Positions 42,165 through 53,905 of a stretch of DNA of 64,000 bases are shown here, in pieces. The translations under genes and the position numbers were made by a program. The stretch spans positions 1,364,001-1,428,000 of the forward strand of contig NBAZ01000001.1 of the NCBI GenBank assembly GCA_002794735.1. Reading direction: 5' to 3'. The stretch is from Pyrrhoderma lamaoense (taxonomy: Eukaryota > Basidiomycota > Agaricomycetes > Hymenochaetales > Hymenochaetaceae). Position 1 is the stretch's first letter. Each line of letters starts with the position of its first letter. Below the pieces are notes generated by a model. The model ran no database searches. It worked only from the letters and a program-made list of their open reading frames with translations, and was not told the origin of the DNA.

Positions 42165-43964
42165 ATGTTCCAAGCCGTCATCTTCAAGAGTCATATACAG
42201 CAAGGACATAATGTCTTGTTTCAGTTACCCAGTGGTGAAATAAAGAGTATAAGGATTGGGAAAAATAGGTTGGATTGTTCGTCTATCATACTCCATCTTT
42301 CTCTGATCCTGTACTTTCAATTCAGCAACATTTCTTTTGGAAAGTATGGCTCTTTTAACTCAGATGCTCTCGTTGGTCAGCCATATGGTTTGACATACGA
42401 CATAATTGACAAAAAGCTCAAAGTGTTGCCCCCAAAATCTATGGATGAGCTTGGTGCGCTACCTTAGATCTTTGAGCATACTCTTCTAATACTAACAATC
42501 CGTCCATAGAGGACACCGACGCAACAAATGAGCTGATAAATGATGGAAATATCGTACAACCCCTGACTTCTCTAGAAATCGAGACGTTGAAAAAGTCTGG
42601 AGTACATGCGTCGGTCTGCTTTCCCAGTAAGAGATCATTGCATTTTAGTTATTGACTTTTCAATCAGGAAATCATAAAAAGACAGATCGAGCAACATGCC
42701 AACTACACTCTGAAAACTGAGTACAGCAAAGAGAAATATAAAAAGCGTAAAGAAGCAAAGTATGTGACAGTACATATGATAGTTCTGCTTTCTCTCACCA
42801 AAACATAAAAGATTCTCAAAAACCTTCACCACTATAGAACCTACTGTACATAATGTCTGTGACTACTGGTTCAACAAGGACAGGACACGTATAAAGGAGA
42901 TACGAAATGATGTGTTAGCATTAATGCTGAATTTTGCTAGCGTTAGCCAGGAGGACGTTATCTGGTCGTTGATGAAGCCTCTGGACTGCTTGTTGCCGCC
43001 GTCCTCGATCGGTTAGGAGGTATATCGACCTTCTTATCTCTCAAATCGTAGTTATCTCATTTTTTAACCAGATTCTGGCCGTCTGCTTACCGTCTGCGAC
43101 ACCGAATCCCCTCCTGCCTATCCCGTTGTATCTCTTATGAATTTTGACGAAGACTTCATCAAACAGACATTACTGTCTCTGAATTGGGCAACAGCAGACG
43201 AGACATATGACCCAAGTGTGTAACCTCAACGTTATAATCATGAGTTTCTGAGCTGAATTATACCGTCAGTTCTACCACCGTCAGAGCCTGAATCAGGTGT
43301 CTTCATAACTGAGAGACAAAAAAGCCGCTTCAATAAAAGAAAGAAAACAAATGGTGATCTTTATGGCACTAGAGACGAACTTTTCTCGGGGGATTCGAAG
43401 CGTACTATTCTTGCTATCACTGATGCAGCAACAAGCTGATTATCCGTCTAGGCTTCTTGTAGCAAGTGATTATGAGCCTTTTTCGATAGCCGAGAAATTA
43501 TTCCGTATCTAGAGGGCTCCGCTCCAATTGTCATACACAGTCCCCACATACAGGTATGTTTCAAGACTCACAAAGGAGAAATTAACGAACTAGCTTTAAT
43601 AGGTTGTGTCGAATGTTCATGCGAGAATGAGGCATCTTCCTCAATACTTGGGGCCGACAATAACGGAAAGCTGGTTGCGTCAGTATCAGGTCCTTCCGGG
43701 TAGAACACATCCTACAATGACTACTTCTGGTTCAGGAGGTTACATCGTTTACGCGACGAAAGTGTTAGTACTTAAGATTTCTATTTTGAAACCATGTGAT
43801 ACTCACTTCAGGGTAGACATGACGATCCAAACGCGTCCGCTATAACTTATCAGAGGAACAAAAAACGGAAGATAGAAGCAGAATCTTCAAATATGACGCC
43901 TGACACACTCTCTGACATAGAGACACTGAAAGTAGAAGCTAGTAATATCCGTGACTGCTTGTAA
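42165..43964 (+). CDS. TRM6: tRNA m1A58 methyltransferase non-catalytic subunit TRM6 (GCD10)
   Basis: Several exons; family text runs IQQGHNVLFQLPSGE, NISFGKYGSFNSDALVGQPY, TDATNELINDGNIVQPLT, SGVHASEIIKRQIEQHANYT, KEKYKKRKEAKFSKTFTTIEP, VDEASGLLVAAVLDRLGG, LLTVCDTESPPAYPV, LNWATADE, ERQKSRFNKRK, PHIQVVSNVHARMRHLPQYLG and TESWLRQYQVLPGRTHPTM. TRM6 pairs with catalytic TRM61 to methylate A58 of tRNAs, including initiator tRNA, in the nucleus. The start is uncertain: 42165 is the nearest in-frame ATG, with another ATG in a different frame at 42142. One base seems missing in CC 42947-42948 (VSPGGRYL) and in CC 43503-43504 (KLFPYLEG); the segment 43388-43450 also needs one or two changes. A 57-nt intron at 42269-42325 is in frame and stopless. 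Confidence 0.87.
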
Positions 43965-44259
43965 TTTATACTTACTCTAAGTGTTTTGTATGATCGAGCT
44001 GAAGAAGAAGATCATGTATTTCTTGTGTTTGCCGTGCAAAACCCGCGCCTCAGTAACTTAAGACAACGGCCCATAATCGAGCTAGAAATGAATATAATAT
44101 AATATTATCAATTTATATTGTCGTCTTATAGTATGCTTAGTCATCATTCTAATAATACATCCGATTACTATAATAGAAATTGATAATGATGAAGTTGTTG
44201 CTTTCATGTAATCTCTACATGTCAATGCATGAGCTTCATACCTGGTACGAACTACAAAA

Positions 44260-46336
44260 ATGGGGGTTACTACTAACGATGAGTTTTTGAACACCACTAT
44301 TCTGTGTTGCACGAATAATGAAAAACTATCTCCTGATGCTTATCACCGTCTAGTCTCCTTGTTCGTTCCTACACTAGAGCATGCAATAGTAGCGAAAGCG
44401 TTTGTAGCCCTCTCAATGATCTGTGCCCGCCATCGACATTCATCGACAACAGAAGTTGATGAATCGGGGACACATAATATAGTACATCTATTCCTACCGT
44501 CTGTTGAGACTCGGTTGTCTGAAATCGAGGAACTTCCTTTGTTAGAAGCCTTTTCCTTCGTAGGAGCCTTGTTCAATGTCGACTGGCAGTCAGGTGCTGC
44601 AATATTCAGTCGTGATGGGTTTCAAGATACTATGATGGATGCCTTGGAACTCCATACCTCGTCGGTGGAGCTAACCCATGTCATTGCAGGTGTTCTTGCC
44701 TCTGCATGCGGATTCAGACCCAGTCGTTCGAATTTATCACTCCGTTGTACTGCTTGGCTAGAATCGACATTCCGCTATACGTCAGATGAAATGACTAAGG
44801 CAAAAGTGACCCTGGCACTACTAAAACTACAAAATACCGGAGAATCAGACGAACTCAAGCTGTCTACAAGTGATGCACCCATTGTTGGGGAAAAGGAAGA
44901 ATCTCTTTTTCATTCTTTAAGGAGCATACTTATTCAATCCGATGGACTCCTACGCAGATGCCGTTGAAGGGATCACATATCTTAGTACTAAGCCATTTTT
45001 CAAAAATCGAATTATTGACGATGATCTACTACTTAAGAAGATCATATCTACACATAAACTGCTCAAACGTGATATGTCTCGGTTCGAACATTTTGGGACG
45101 TTACCTTTTGGACTAGCTGCGCTTGTAGCTAATCTTTGTACATATCGGCCGCGTCTCTCTGAAGAACAAGTCCAAATAGAACGACTAAGAAAGATGGCAT
45201 CTAGTTCTGGATCTAATTCAAGTCCGGCAAAGATTGATTATGACGACGATGAACATGTCCGCAAAAGAGGGAAACGCCTCATTGAGCTTGGTGTCGTAGA
45301 TCTACTCGTATCAATCGTTAAAGTGACAGATAGTATTGCTACTAAGTCCGTCGTTGGGAGGGCTTTTCTCGGGTTGATAGAAGATAAGGATGTTCGAGGA
45401 AAGATCTTACAGGCCGGTGGGGCAAAGACATTAATGTCCATAATTCGTGCATCTCAAAAAAATAAAACTGAGGGATCAGCTAATCCACTGGACAAAGCCG
45501 ACGTAGAGTATGCGGACCTCAACTCTATACAGGCTTTGGCAAAGCTTGCTATCACCGCTTCTCCTCTGCAAGTGTTCGGCCCAGACACCAACATCTCTAT
45601 AGAGGCCATTAAGCCTCTTGCATACCTTCTGTTACATTCATCTTCCACTCTTCTGCAACAGTTTGAGTCTATGATGGCATTGACAAACATCTCGTCTACA
45701 GGCCAAGATCTGGCGGATAGGATTGCACAGATCGAGGGACTGGTCAGCAAACTAGAATTTCTGCTCTTGTCAGAAAACAACTTAATTAGAAGGGCAGCGA
45801 CAGAGTTGATATGCAATTTAGCTTCTGGAAGCGAAATTGCATTCAACAGATTCTCCGGTGAAGGAGATTTGTCTACTCAGAATCAAGCGAAATCTAGGTT
45901 GCATATACTATTCGCTCTTGCGGATGTTGACGATGAGCCGACAAATTTAGCGGCTTCTGGTGCTCTGGCTATCTTGACAAGTTCCGTATCTGCATCCAAG
46001 CTTGTAATGCAACTCGAGTTTGAGCACCATCGTGTATTCCAAATTCTCAAACAGCTGATTAGTACAGACGATCAAAATGCAGAAACCAATGGCAAAGGTC
46101 CAAATCTTGGTCTTGTTCATCGAGGGGTCGTATGTGTCCGGAATATCTTAATGAATCTCAGCGAGGATCCGGAAAGAGAGAGACTCGCATCCGACATCGT
46201 AGGATGCGGTTTAGTGGATGCCTTGGCCAATGTCATAAAAAGAGCTGGTCAAGAGACCATGTCGGAGGATATTCTCCGACCGACGGCAGAAGCATTGAAA
46301 TGGCTTATGGATTCTGGAGTGAATGTACTGGCTTGA
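44260..46336 (+). CDS. UNC-45/She4-type myosin chaperone
   Basis: About 691 residues, without any intron. The protein is made of armadillo-like helical repeats typical of the UNC-45 central and UCS regions: SRFEHFGTLPFGLAALVANLC, RPRLSEEQVQIERLRKMA, KRGKRLIELGVVDLLVSIVK, ILQAGGAKTLMSIIR, LQQFESMMALTNIS, LIRRAATELICNLA, TNLAASGALAILTSSVSASKL and HRGVVCVRNILMNLSEDPE. There is no TPR domain, as in yeast She4. UCS proteins fold and stabilise myosin motor domains. The frame breaks near 44949-44952: unlike the other cases it needs one base fewer (or two more) to join LIQSDGL to YADAVEGITYLS. The gene ends 275 bp upstream of the class I myosin start on the same strand. Confidence 0.85.
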
Positions 46337-46611
46337 TCGATATTGGTGCTCACATAGTAAAATAAAGATACAGTTAAATTACAATTATACATGCACGACA
46401 ATATGATATGTATCATACAAGGCTTGTTACGGCTCTGTGTAAATTGCTATCGTATCGTACTCAGTACTGTAATTATAAATGTGGTAACGACGCGAACACA
46501 GCCACGCGCATGTATCCCTCTTGCTTCGTTCACAGTCACTCCGCATTCTGACTGACACGACAATCATAAAGTAAAGTAACATTCAAGAAACAGGGACATC
46601 TACAGGACGCC

Positions 46612-49600
46612 ATGGTAAGCCGTAAGACATACTTAAATACTATGTATTAACTCCGTGAAGGCTATCTCAAAGAAGGCAGGGAAGAAGTCTGCCGCAGCGC
46701 CTGCTAAGAAATCAGCAGCTTCCAGGAGTGGAAGCAAGTTTGTAAAGGTGCGTTTGGGTTTTTTTAGTATTGCCAATATCAGCAACTGAATTTTGATGAC
46801 TTCTCCTCAGGCGGACTGGCAGGAAGGATTCAAGAAGAAACAGGTCGGCGTGTCAGATATGACCTTGCTTACGCAGATCACCAACGAAGCCGTCAACGAG
46901 AACTTAGAGAAAAGATGGAAAGCTGGTGACATATATACCTATATTGGGGGTGTCTTAATATCAGTCAATCCTTTCAGAGGCGAGTAGCATATACACTCGA
47001 TTACGCCGTATAAATCTGATTGTCCAATCAGATTTGGGAATTTATAGCGATAGCGTTCTAAACAGTTACAAGGGAAAGAACAGATTAGAGATGCCTCCTC
47101 ATGTTTATAGCATCGCAGAATCTGCTTACTACAATATGAATGCGTATCACGAGAATCAATGTGTCATTATATCAGGGGAATCTGGAGCAGGGAAAACGGA
47201 AGCTGCAAAACGTATAATGCAATACATTGCTGCGGTATCTGGTGGACAGGATAGCAGTATCCAGGAGATCAAGGATATGGTTTTAGCTACCAATCCACTT
47301 TTGGAGAGTTTTGGCTGTGCTAAAACATTACGAAACAATAACTCAAGCAGACATGTTTGTGTGTTCTCTGGTTCTATTGTCAATGTAATCTAACCTGTAT
47401 ATAGGGAAAATACCTAGAGATCATGTTCAACGAAACTGGAGAGCCAATAGGTGCTCAGATCACTAATTATTTGCTCGAAAAGGGTCGTGTTGTTGGCCAA
47501 ATTGATAACGAAAGAGACTTTCACATTTTCTATCAGTTCACTAAAGCTGCTTCACCAGAACAAAAGGGTATGCTTATAATACCTGTCTTTATCTTTTAAT
47601 AGTTTGTCTCAACTTTTATCAGAAATGTTCGGTCTTCAGGGTCCTGAGTCATATGCCTACACAAGTCGGAGTGGATGCCTTGATGTTCCAGGAATAGATG
47701 ACACAAAGGATTTTGCGGATACCCTGGTAACTAGTATTATCGTCCTGGGTACAATGCTCATTTAATAACAAATGTATTTAGAAAGCCATGCAGGTCATTG
47801 GCTTATCAGAGGAAGAACAAACTGAAATATTTCGGATGCTTGCTATAATCCTTTGGCTGGGCAATGTACAGTTTGTAGAAAAGGATGATGGGAACTCGCA
47901 AATTTCGGATACTGGTGTTACGGATTTCATTGCCTATCTTATGGACACTGACTCGGCTGTGGTTGAAAAAGTCCTGACATCTAAGGTAGTTGAAACTCAA
48001 AGAGGTGGGAGGAGGGGATCTGTTTACGATGTACCTTTGAACCCTGCTCAAGCTAGTGCTGGCCGGGATGCTCTTGCAAAGGCTATTTATAATAATCTTT
48101 TTGAATGGATCGTTTCCCGCATTAATATCTCGATGAAACCACGGGCTACTACAGCACAACTTATTGGTATCCTCGTAAGCTCCTTACCCTATCATCATCT
48201 ATGTGAGAGTTAATTATTGTCTCAGGATATTTTTGGTTTTGAAATTTTCGAGGTATGCCTAACTAAATTTTGTTCCTTGAACTACAGCTACTTATATCCA
48301 TGCAGGATAATTCATTTGAACAGTTATGCATCAACTATGTCAACGAAAAGTTGCAGCAGATATTCATTGAGCTCACATTAAAGACGGAGCAAGAGGAGTA
48401 TGTTCGTGAACAGATCAAATGGACACCTATAAAGTACTTCAATAATAAGGTCGTCTGTGATCTCATTGAAGAACGTAGACCTCCAGGAATTTTCGCAGCC
48501 CTTAATGATGCTTGTGCCACTGCGCATGCTGACCCGACGGCAGCTGATAATAGTTTCGTGCAAAGACTTTCCGCGTTATCCTCGAATTTACACTTTGAAT
48601 CTCGAGGATCCCAGTTCTTAGTAAAACACTATGCTGGGGATGTCATGTACAATGTATCTGGAATGACTGATAAGAATAAAGATAGTTTAGTCAAGGACCT
48701 TCTTGAGCTAGTAGCGGGAAGCGGGAACCAATTTCTGCAGACCCTGTTCCCCGACAAACCTGACCCGAACAACAAAAAGAGACCTCCAACTGCTGGGGAT
48801 AGGATAAAGGTACTAAGTGCCATCTAACTTACATTTTTGATACTTATACTTTGAAATTAAATAATACAAATCTAGCAATCCGCGGGTGCTCTGGTTGACA
48901 ATTTAATGAAGGCTCAGCCATCATACATCCGAACTATCAAACCAAATCAAAATCGAAGTGCTACAGAGTACGATAGTAAAGCCGTGTTGCACCAGATCAA
49001 GTACCTAGGGTTACAAGAAAACATCCGTGTTAGAAGAGCTGGTTTTGCCTATCGTAATACATTTGAGAAGGTCGTCGAACGTTTCTACCTTTTATCACCT
49101 GCCACATCTTATGCGGGAGATTATATATGGCAAGGGGATTCACGTTCCGGCTGCGAGCGGATTCTCATAGACACCGGTATTGCAAGGGAGGAATGGCAGA
49201 TGGGTGTAACGAAAGCCTTTATAAAAAATCCAGAGACAGTAAGTTTGATAAACTCCTTGAAAGTATCTACGATATATGTCCCTTTTTATTAGCTCTTCGC
49301 TCTAGAAACCATGCGTGATAGGTATTGGCATAATATGGCAGCTAGGATTCAGCGTGCTTGGAGAAATTACCAACGATATCGAAACGAATGTGCCACAAGG
49401 ATTCAACGTTTCTGGAAGAATAACAAGGAGAGCATAGCTTACGCTCAGATACGTGACTATGGGCATCAAATTCTTGCAGGGAGAAAAGAACGCAGACGCT
49501 TTAGTCTTCTGAGTTATAGACGATTTATGGGGGATTACTTGGATGTGAATGGGAAAAGTCCGTTTGGAGAAGAATTGAAGGAAATTTGCGGCATAGGCTG

Positions 49601-51425
49601 TAAGTGTGGTATCCTGTTAATCTATGTTATGCATATGTTCATACATGATTACAGCGGAAAAGGCGGTTTTTAGCTCTCGTATCCAGCTTTTAGTCTCAAA
49701 GTTTGGTCGTTCAAGCAAGCCGAGTCCCCGATACTTGGTTGTTGTAAGTTCATGGCTTCAGCCATATCCCGATGTATCTTTACTAAATGCTGACCTGTTG
49801 ATAAAGACAAGCAAGGCTGTTCATATTCTTATTACCATTGCTAAGGATGGTGAGAATGTGACAAGCCTAGAACGCAAAATACCGTTGATTACAATCAAGA
49901 GTATAGCTATGTCAAACTTACGAGATGACTGGGTGGTATGCATTTTGCTTTCATTTCTTTCATCCAATAAAGACACTGAAAACCTATGGGAAGGCTTTGA
50001 ATTGCACAATATCTGAAGAAGGGGATCCAGTCTTCAGTTGTATATTTAAAACAGAATTATGCACCCATCTATTACAGCTAACTCAAGCCAGTATCAACGT
50101 ACTCATTGGACCTTCGTGAGTTAAATCTTCTATACACCAGAGATATCAGCTAAATGCGGGTAAATTAGTATTGACTATGCAAAGAAGAAGGATAAGAGGG
50201 CACAAATTAAGTTCATAAAAGATGAAACCGTACCCAGGAATGATGTATATAAGAGCCATACTGTACACGTTCCCTCGGGTGAGGCCCCTGGAAGCCTATC
50301 GATGCCTGCGGCGAAGCGCAAAGCTGGTGTAGTTAGGCCAATAACTCAAGGCAAGCTTCTTAGAGCGGGAGGGCCTGAAGTAAGTGAGCAAAGGATTTTC
50401 AATTCCCCATACTTAAAGTCCTTTTTAGAAACCAGCTGTAGTGAGGGCGCGTCCAGCACCTCAAGCTCTTCCTGGAAAGTCTGCTGCACCTCCCCCAATT
50501 GTCCAAGCTCCTGTTTCTGCTCCTGTAAAAGTAGCGCCTGCTGCTAAATCACTGGCTAATACAAACTCGTCCAGTGGGCCTCCACCACCACCACCCCTCC
50601 CCCTCCAGGGAAGTCTGCTCCACCTCCACCCCCACCTCCCCCTCAAGAGCCAGAAGTCCCTATGTATAAGGCTAAATTTGCTTTTGAAGGCCAGGAAGGG
50701 GAAATGTCCTTACAAAAAGATGATTTAGTGGAATTGGTCGAAAAAGACGAGAACGGTTGGTGGCTCGTCAAGAAAGGGGGAGAAGAAGGATGGTCACCTA
50801 GTAATTATCTTGAGCTTGTTCCTCCGAAGCCAAAAGCGGCCCCTGCAGCCCCTCCTTTACCCACTGGTAGGAGACCACCACCGTCTCCAGCCGCTGTGTC
50901 TACGTCTGCGGCCCCTCCAGCTCCGGTAGCACCTGCTGTAAAGACTGCTGTATCTGTCAAATCTCTGGCTGCTGATGTCCATGCAAAACCTGTTGCCGTG
51001 TTTCCTGGTATTGTTCCATCTAATGGTTCTGCTGCACCTTGGAAGAAAACGATAAACCAGACCACAGACTCTACACCTACAAACTCACGACCTACGAGTT
51101 CTGTTGTAAACAAGCCACCACCACCTCCGGTTTCAGCGAAGCCTAAACCTCCGCCGGTTGCATCAAAACCTAAGATTCCTGGTAAACCTCAGATTCCTAC
51201 TGCTCCCCGTCCTGTCTCAAGTGTGTCGGGTGTGCCTCCTCCACCCCAGCACCTCCTCGCCCAGGAGCAGGTGGGAGTGTGAAGCCCTCTGGTTCGGCAC
51301 CTGAGCAAACTGATTTAGCTACTCTGGTATGTGCTCATATCTCATTGATAAATATCGATTCTGACCCAATATATGATCTATCGTAGCTTGCTAGGAGGGC
51401 TCAACGTATGACCCACGATGACTAG
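46612..51425 (+). CDS. Class I myosin (MYO3/MYO5/MyoA type)
   Basis: Many exons, about 1250 residues. The first coding exon is just the ATG (46612-46614), then 46661-46747 with a Lys/Ala-rich head, then the motor: P-loop [11 protein letters not shown], switch I NNNSSRHGKYLEI, switch II DIFGFE on a 27-nt exon (48226-48252), TEDS-site Ser in [11 protein letters not shown], actin-binding [22 protein letters not shown], two IQ-like repeats ([24 protein letters not shown]), TH1 lipid-binding tail, proline-rich TH2 and SH3 ([20 protein letters not shown]). It drives actin-based endocytosis at cortical patches. The intron after PFR uses a GC donor (46980). Frame breaks: CCCC 50594-50597 before the SH3 and CCCC 51244-51247 after it, each one base short. 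The tail ends [12 protein letters not shown], without the acidic DDW end expected in this class. Confidence 0.95.
46980..47031 (+). other. GC-AG intron in the myosin gene
   Basis: 52-nt intron starting GCGAGT and ending AATCAG. Only this splice gives [15 protein letters not shown] in frame; the nearest GT donor five bases on puts the next exon out of frame. Confidence 0.7.
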
Positions 51426-51843
51426 AAAGGATCATCTTGTTTGGTATTAGACATTCGTTTTTTTATTATGGAATCTAACAATTAGACTGTATGATGTAAA
51501 TCTAATTACCCGGGGTATAACAAACCCTTTGCATGAATGCGCCGCGCGTGTCAACAAGCAATAAGTGCGGGCACAAAGTAACGTTATCATGAGAATATAG
51601 GCATAAAAAAAGTTGGTAGTCATCGAAAATTGAGTACTCATAAAGTACAGAGAGTATTTGGCAACCCGAATGAGTCTAAGTAGGGTATATGTGCAAAATA
51701 GACGTAGCAAAAATGAACAATGAAAGAATAAAAGAGAGAGTTGGGAGACGAATAGCGCGGCCGGCGCTCTAAACCTTGAAGAAATATAAAGTAGTATGAA
51801 TATTATTCCGTTGTATGAGAGAGAGAAAGTCCAAGATTTGCTT
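51426..51843. other. Convergent intergenic region
   Basis: The 3' flanks of the myosin gene (+) and the coiled-coil gene (-). AT-rich, no gene, repeat or RNA structure recognised. Confidence 0.5.
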
Positions 51844-53905
51844 CTATGATTTTAAACTTGCATTAAGGGAAACTCTTAAGTCTTTTATGAGCTTCTCTTG
51901 ATCCCCATTATCAGCCCCCTTAACGGTGCCGCTCACTCTACGTGAAGGGAAAGATTCATCACCAGAATCAGCCGTAACGAAAGTTTCATCAACTGAGACG
52001 TCATCTGCGAATTCTCTGTCTAGGGAGAATCGTACACCTGAGTCACGCCCATGTCTTCCATCTCTCCACGAGCGTGCTTCCACCTCATGAAGTACTTTCG
52101 CAGTCCCATTTGGTGGAGCAAAGTCCTCTACCTTCGATGCTAGCGCGTGTCTTCCACTTTCTAGAAGACCATTGATGATAAGCCGAACTCGATTAAAATG
52201 TTCGTCATCTTTCCCCATTCTAGCACCCTCCTCTTCCAAATCTCCTTCATCTCTATCAACCTCAATGTCTTCCGGATCTGTACTCTCTTCTTCGTCAACT
52301 AGACTCTCGTCCTTTTCAGAATCGAGTTGTCGGTACACCCTTGGCGGTAGAATGAGCCGAGACTCCCGTAATTTTCTACGTAGTTCTCTTATTTCCTTCG
52401 CCTGCTTATGTTTATTAGCCTCTAGTTGTGAGTTAATAGCTAACAGTGACTTCGTAGTAATCTCAAGATCAGCAATCTGTAATCATTCATAATTTAGTAA
52501 AGATTTAATATATACGACACGATAGTGACAGAATCGGACCTTGCGATGCGACTTGGCTTCTGCCCGAATAGTGATGTCTTCATTGTTCATATCATGTAAA
52601 GGTTCCGACATACGACCATAGCGTTCACGAGCAAAATTAATATTAACGTCACGGAAGTCCAAAGATCCATTACGCGACCGATCATGCCTGCTATTTCCGT
52701 TCGTCGTGGTGCTCAAGTCAGAGCTACTAGTATGCGTATCATCGGCCAAGTTAAAAGACGGAGTCGCAGCATTACTCGTCGAGGAAGAGGCTGAGGACCT
52801 TGATGCAGAAGATCTTGAAGAGAAAGAAAGGTTGGAACTAGGTGGCGATAGTGGAGGAAGAGGTATAAGGGTCGGATCTACTCGGGCTGGTTTGTTTTCC
52901 GCCTGTAGTGGTGAGGGAAAACACTGTGAAGAGCGATAGGAGGCTGATGAGATACGAACTGATGCATAACGATGTGCATTTGCGGCCGGAGTTGCTGTTG
53001 TGATAGGATAAGGTATTGACTCCCTCTTTGACGTTGAAGATCCTATAGATACTGTTCGCGCCATTGGATGAGGAACATTTGTGTTAAGAGTATTTGGAGT
53101 TGGTGGACTGAAACAGGTGGTCGGCTGAGGATTCTGGAGTGGTGATGGACTTAACGGGCTCTGATTCAATGAAGGCTTTCCCTTGGCTAGACTAGTTAAT
53201 TTAGCTTTAACGCGAACAGTAGAAACATCAGACTTCGGACTTGAATTTCGAGCATCGGAGACAACAGACGAAGCTGGTGATCGAACTCCGTTAGTTCTAG
53301 CAGAAGAGACTGAAGACAGCGCAGACGCAGACGATATACTGGAGTGTCGGACCCGAGGAGGATGAGGATCTACCAGAGTTTTTCAGATTTAGCAGTAGGT
53401 ATTGAAGCGTCTGTAGACTTGGAACCTGCTACTCGAGGGGAAGTAATACTTCGAGGAGAAGACGGTGCGGATACAGCAGACAACGCAGAGCGAGAGCGCA
53501 TTCGAGAAAGAGTCTGAGGAGATGGTTTTGGAGACAGCCTGCCCTTGATGTGGTCTAATTGTCTTACAGGAGAAGGAGCTCTAGGAGTGGAAGATCCGCT
53601 AGCATAGCCTGGAGTCAAGTTCCCAACAGGTTTCTTCATCGACGAAACATTAGCACTAGTGCTGACTTTAGCACGTGGTCTTGGAAGGGCTTCTGCGGGG
53701 AAGACCTTGTTTTATTCGTATCATATGGAGAGCGTTTCAATGGAGATGACGGTTGTATATTGGATTTTGAGGGAGAAGTCGGTCGTGAAGGATAGTTAAC
53801 GTTTAGCCTTGGCTGAGTTACGACAATCTTACAACAGAAGTTAACAGTAAAATATAAAGTATGGATTCAGTATCATACCTTGCGTTTAAGTTGGGCGTCT
53901 GACAT
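51844..53905 (-). CDS. Ser/Pro-rich protein with C-terminal coiled coil, function unknown
   Basis: First exon 27 nt (MSDAQLKRK, 53905-53879), then a long Ser/Thr/Pro-rich disordered region containing many Ser-Pro sites (RPTSPSKS, SSPLKRSP, APSPVRQ), and a C-terminal helical segment IADLEITTKSLLAINSQLEA followed by KQAKEIRELRRKLRESRL, a likely coiled coil, then an acidic tail (DEEESTDPEDIEVDRDEGD). I do not recognise a named family; related proteins with the same coil occur widely in fungi as uncharacterised. The many Ser-Pro sites suggest CDK or MAP kinase regulation, but this is inference. Two bases seem missing: in GGG 53687-53689 (plus strand; restores KPLPRPRAKVS) and in TTTTT 53379-53383 (restores EKTLVDPHPP). 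It is divergent from the chitin deacetylase. Confidence 0.65.
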
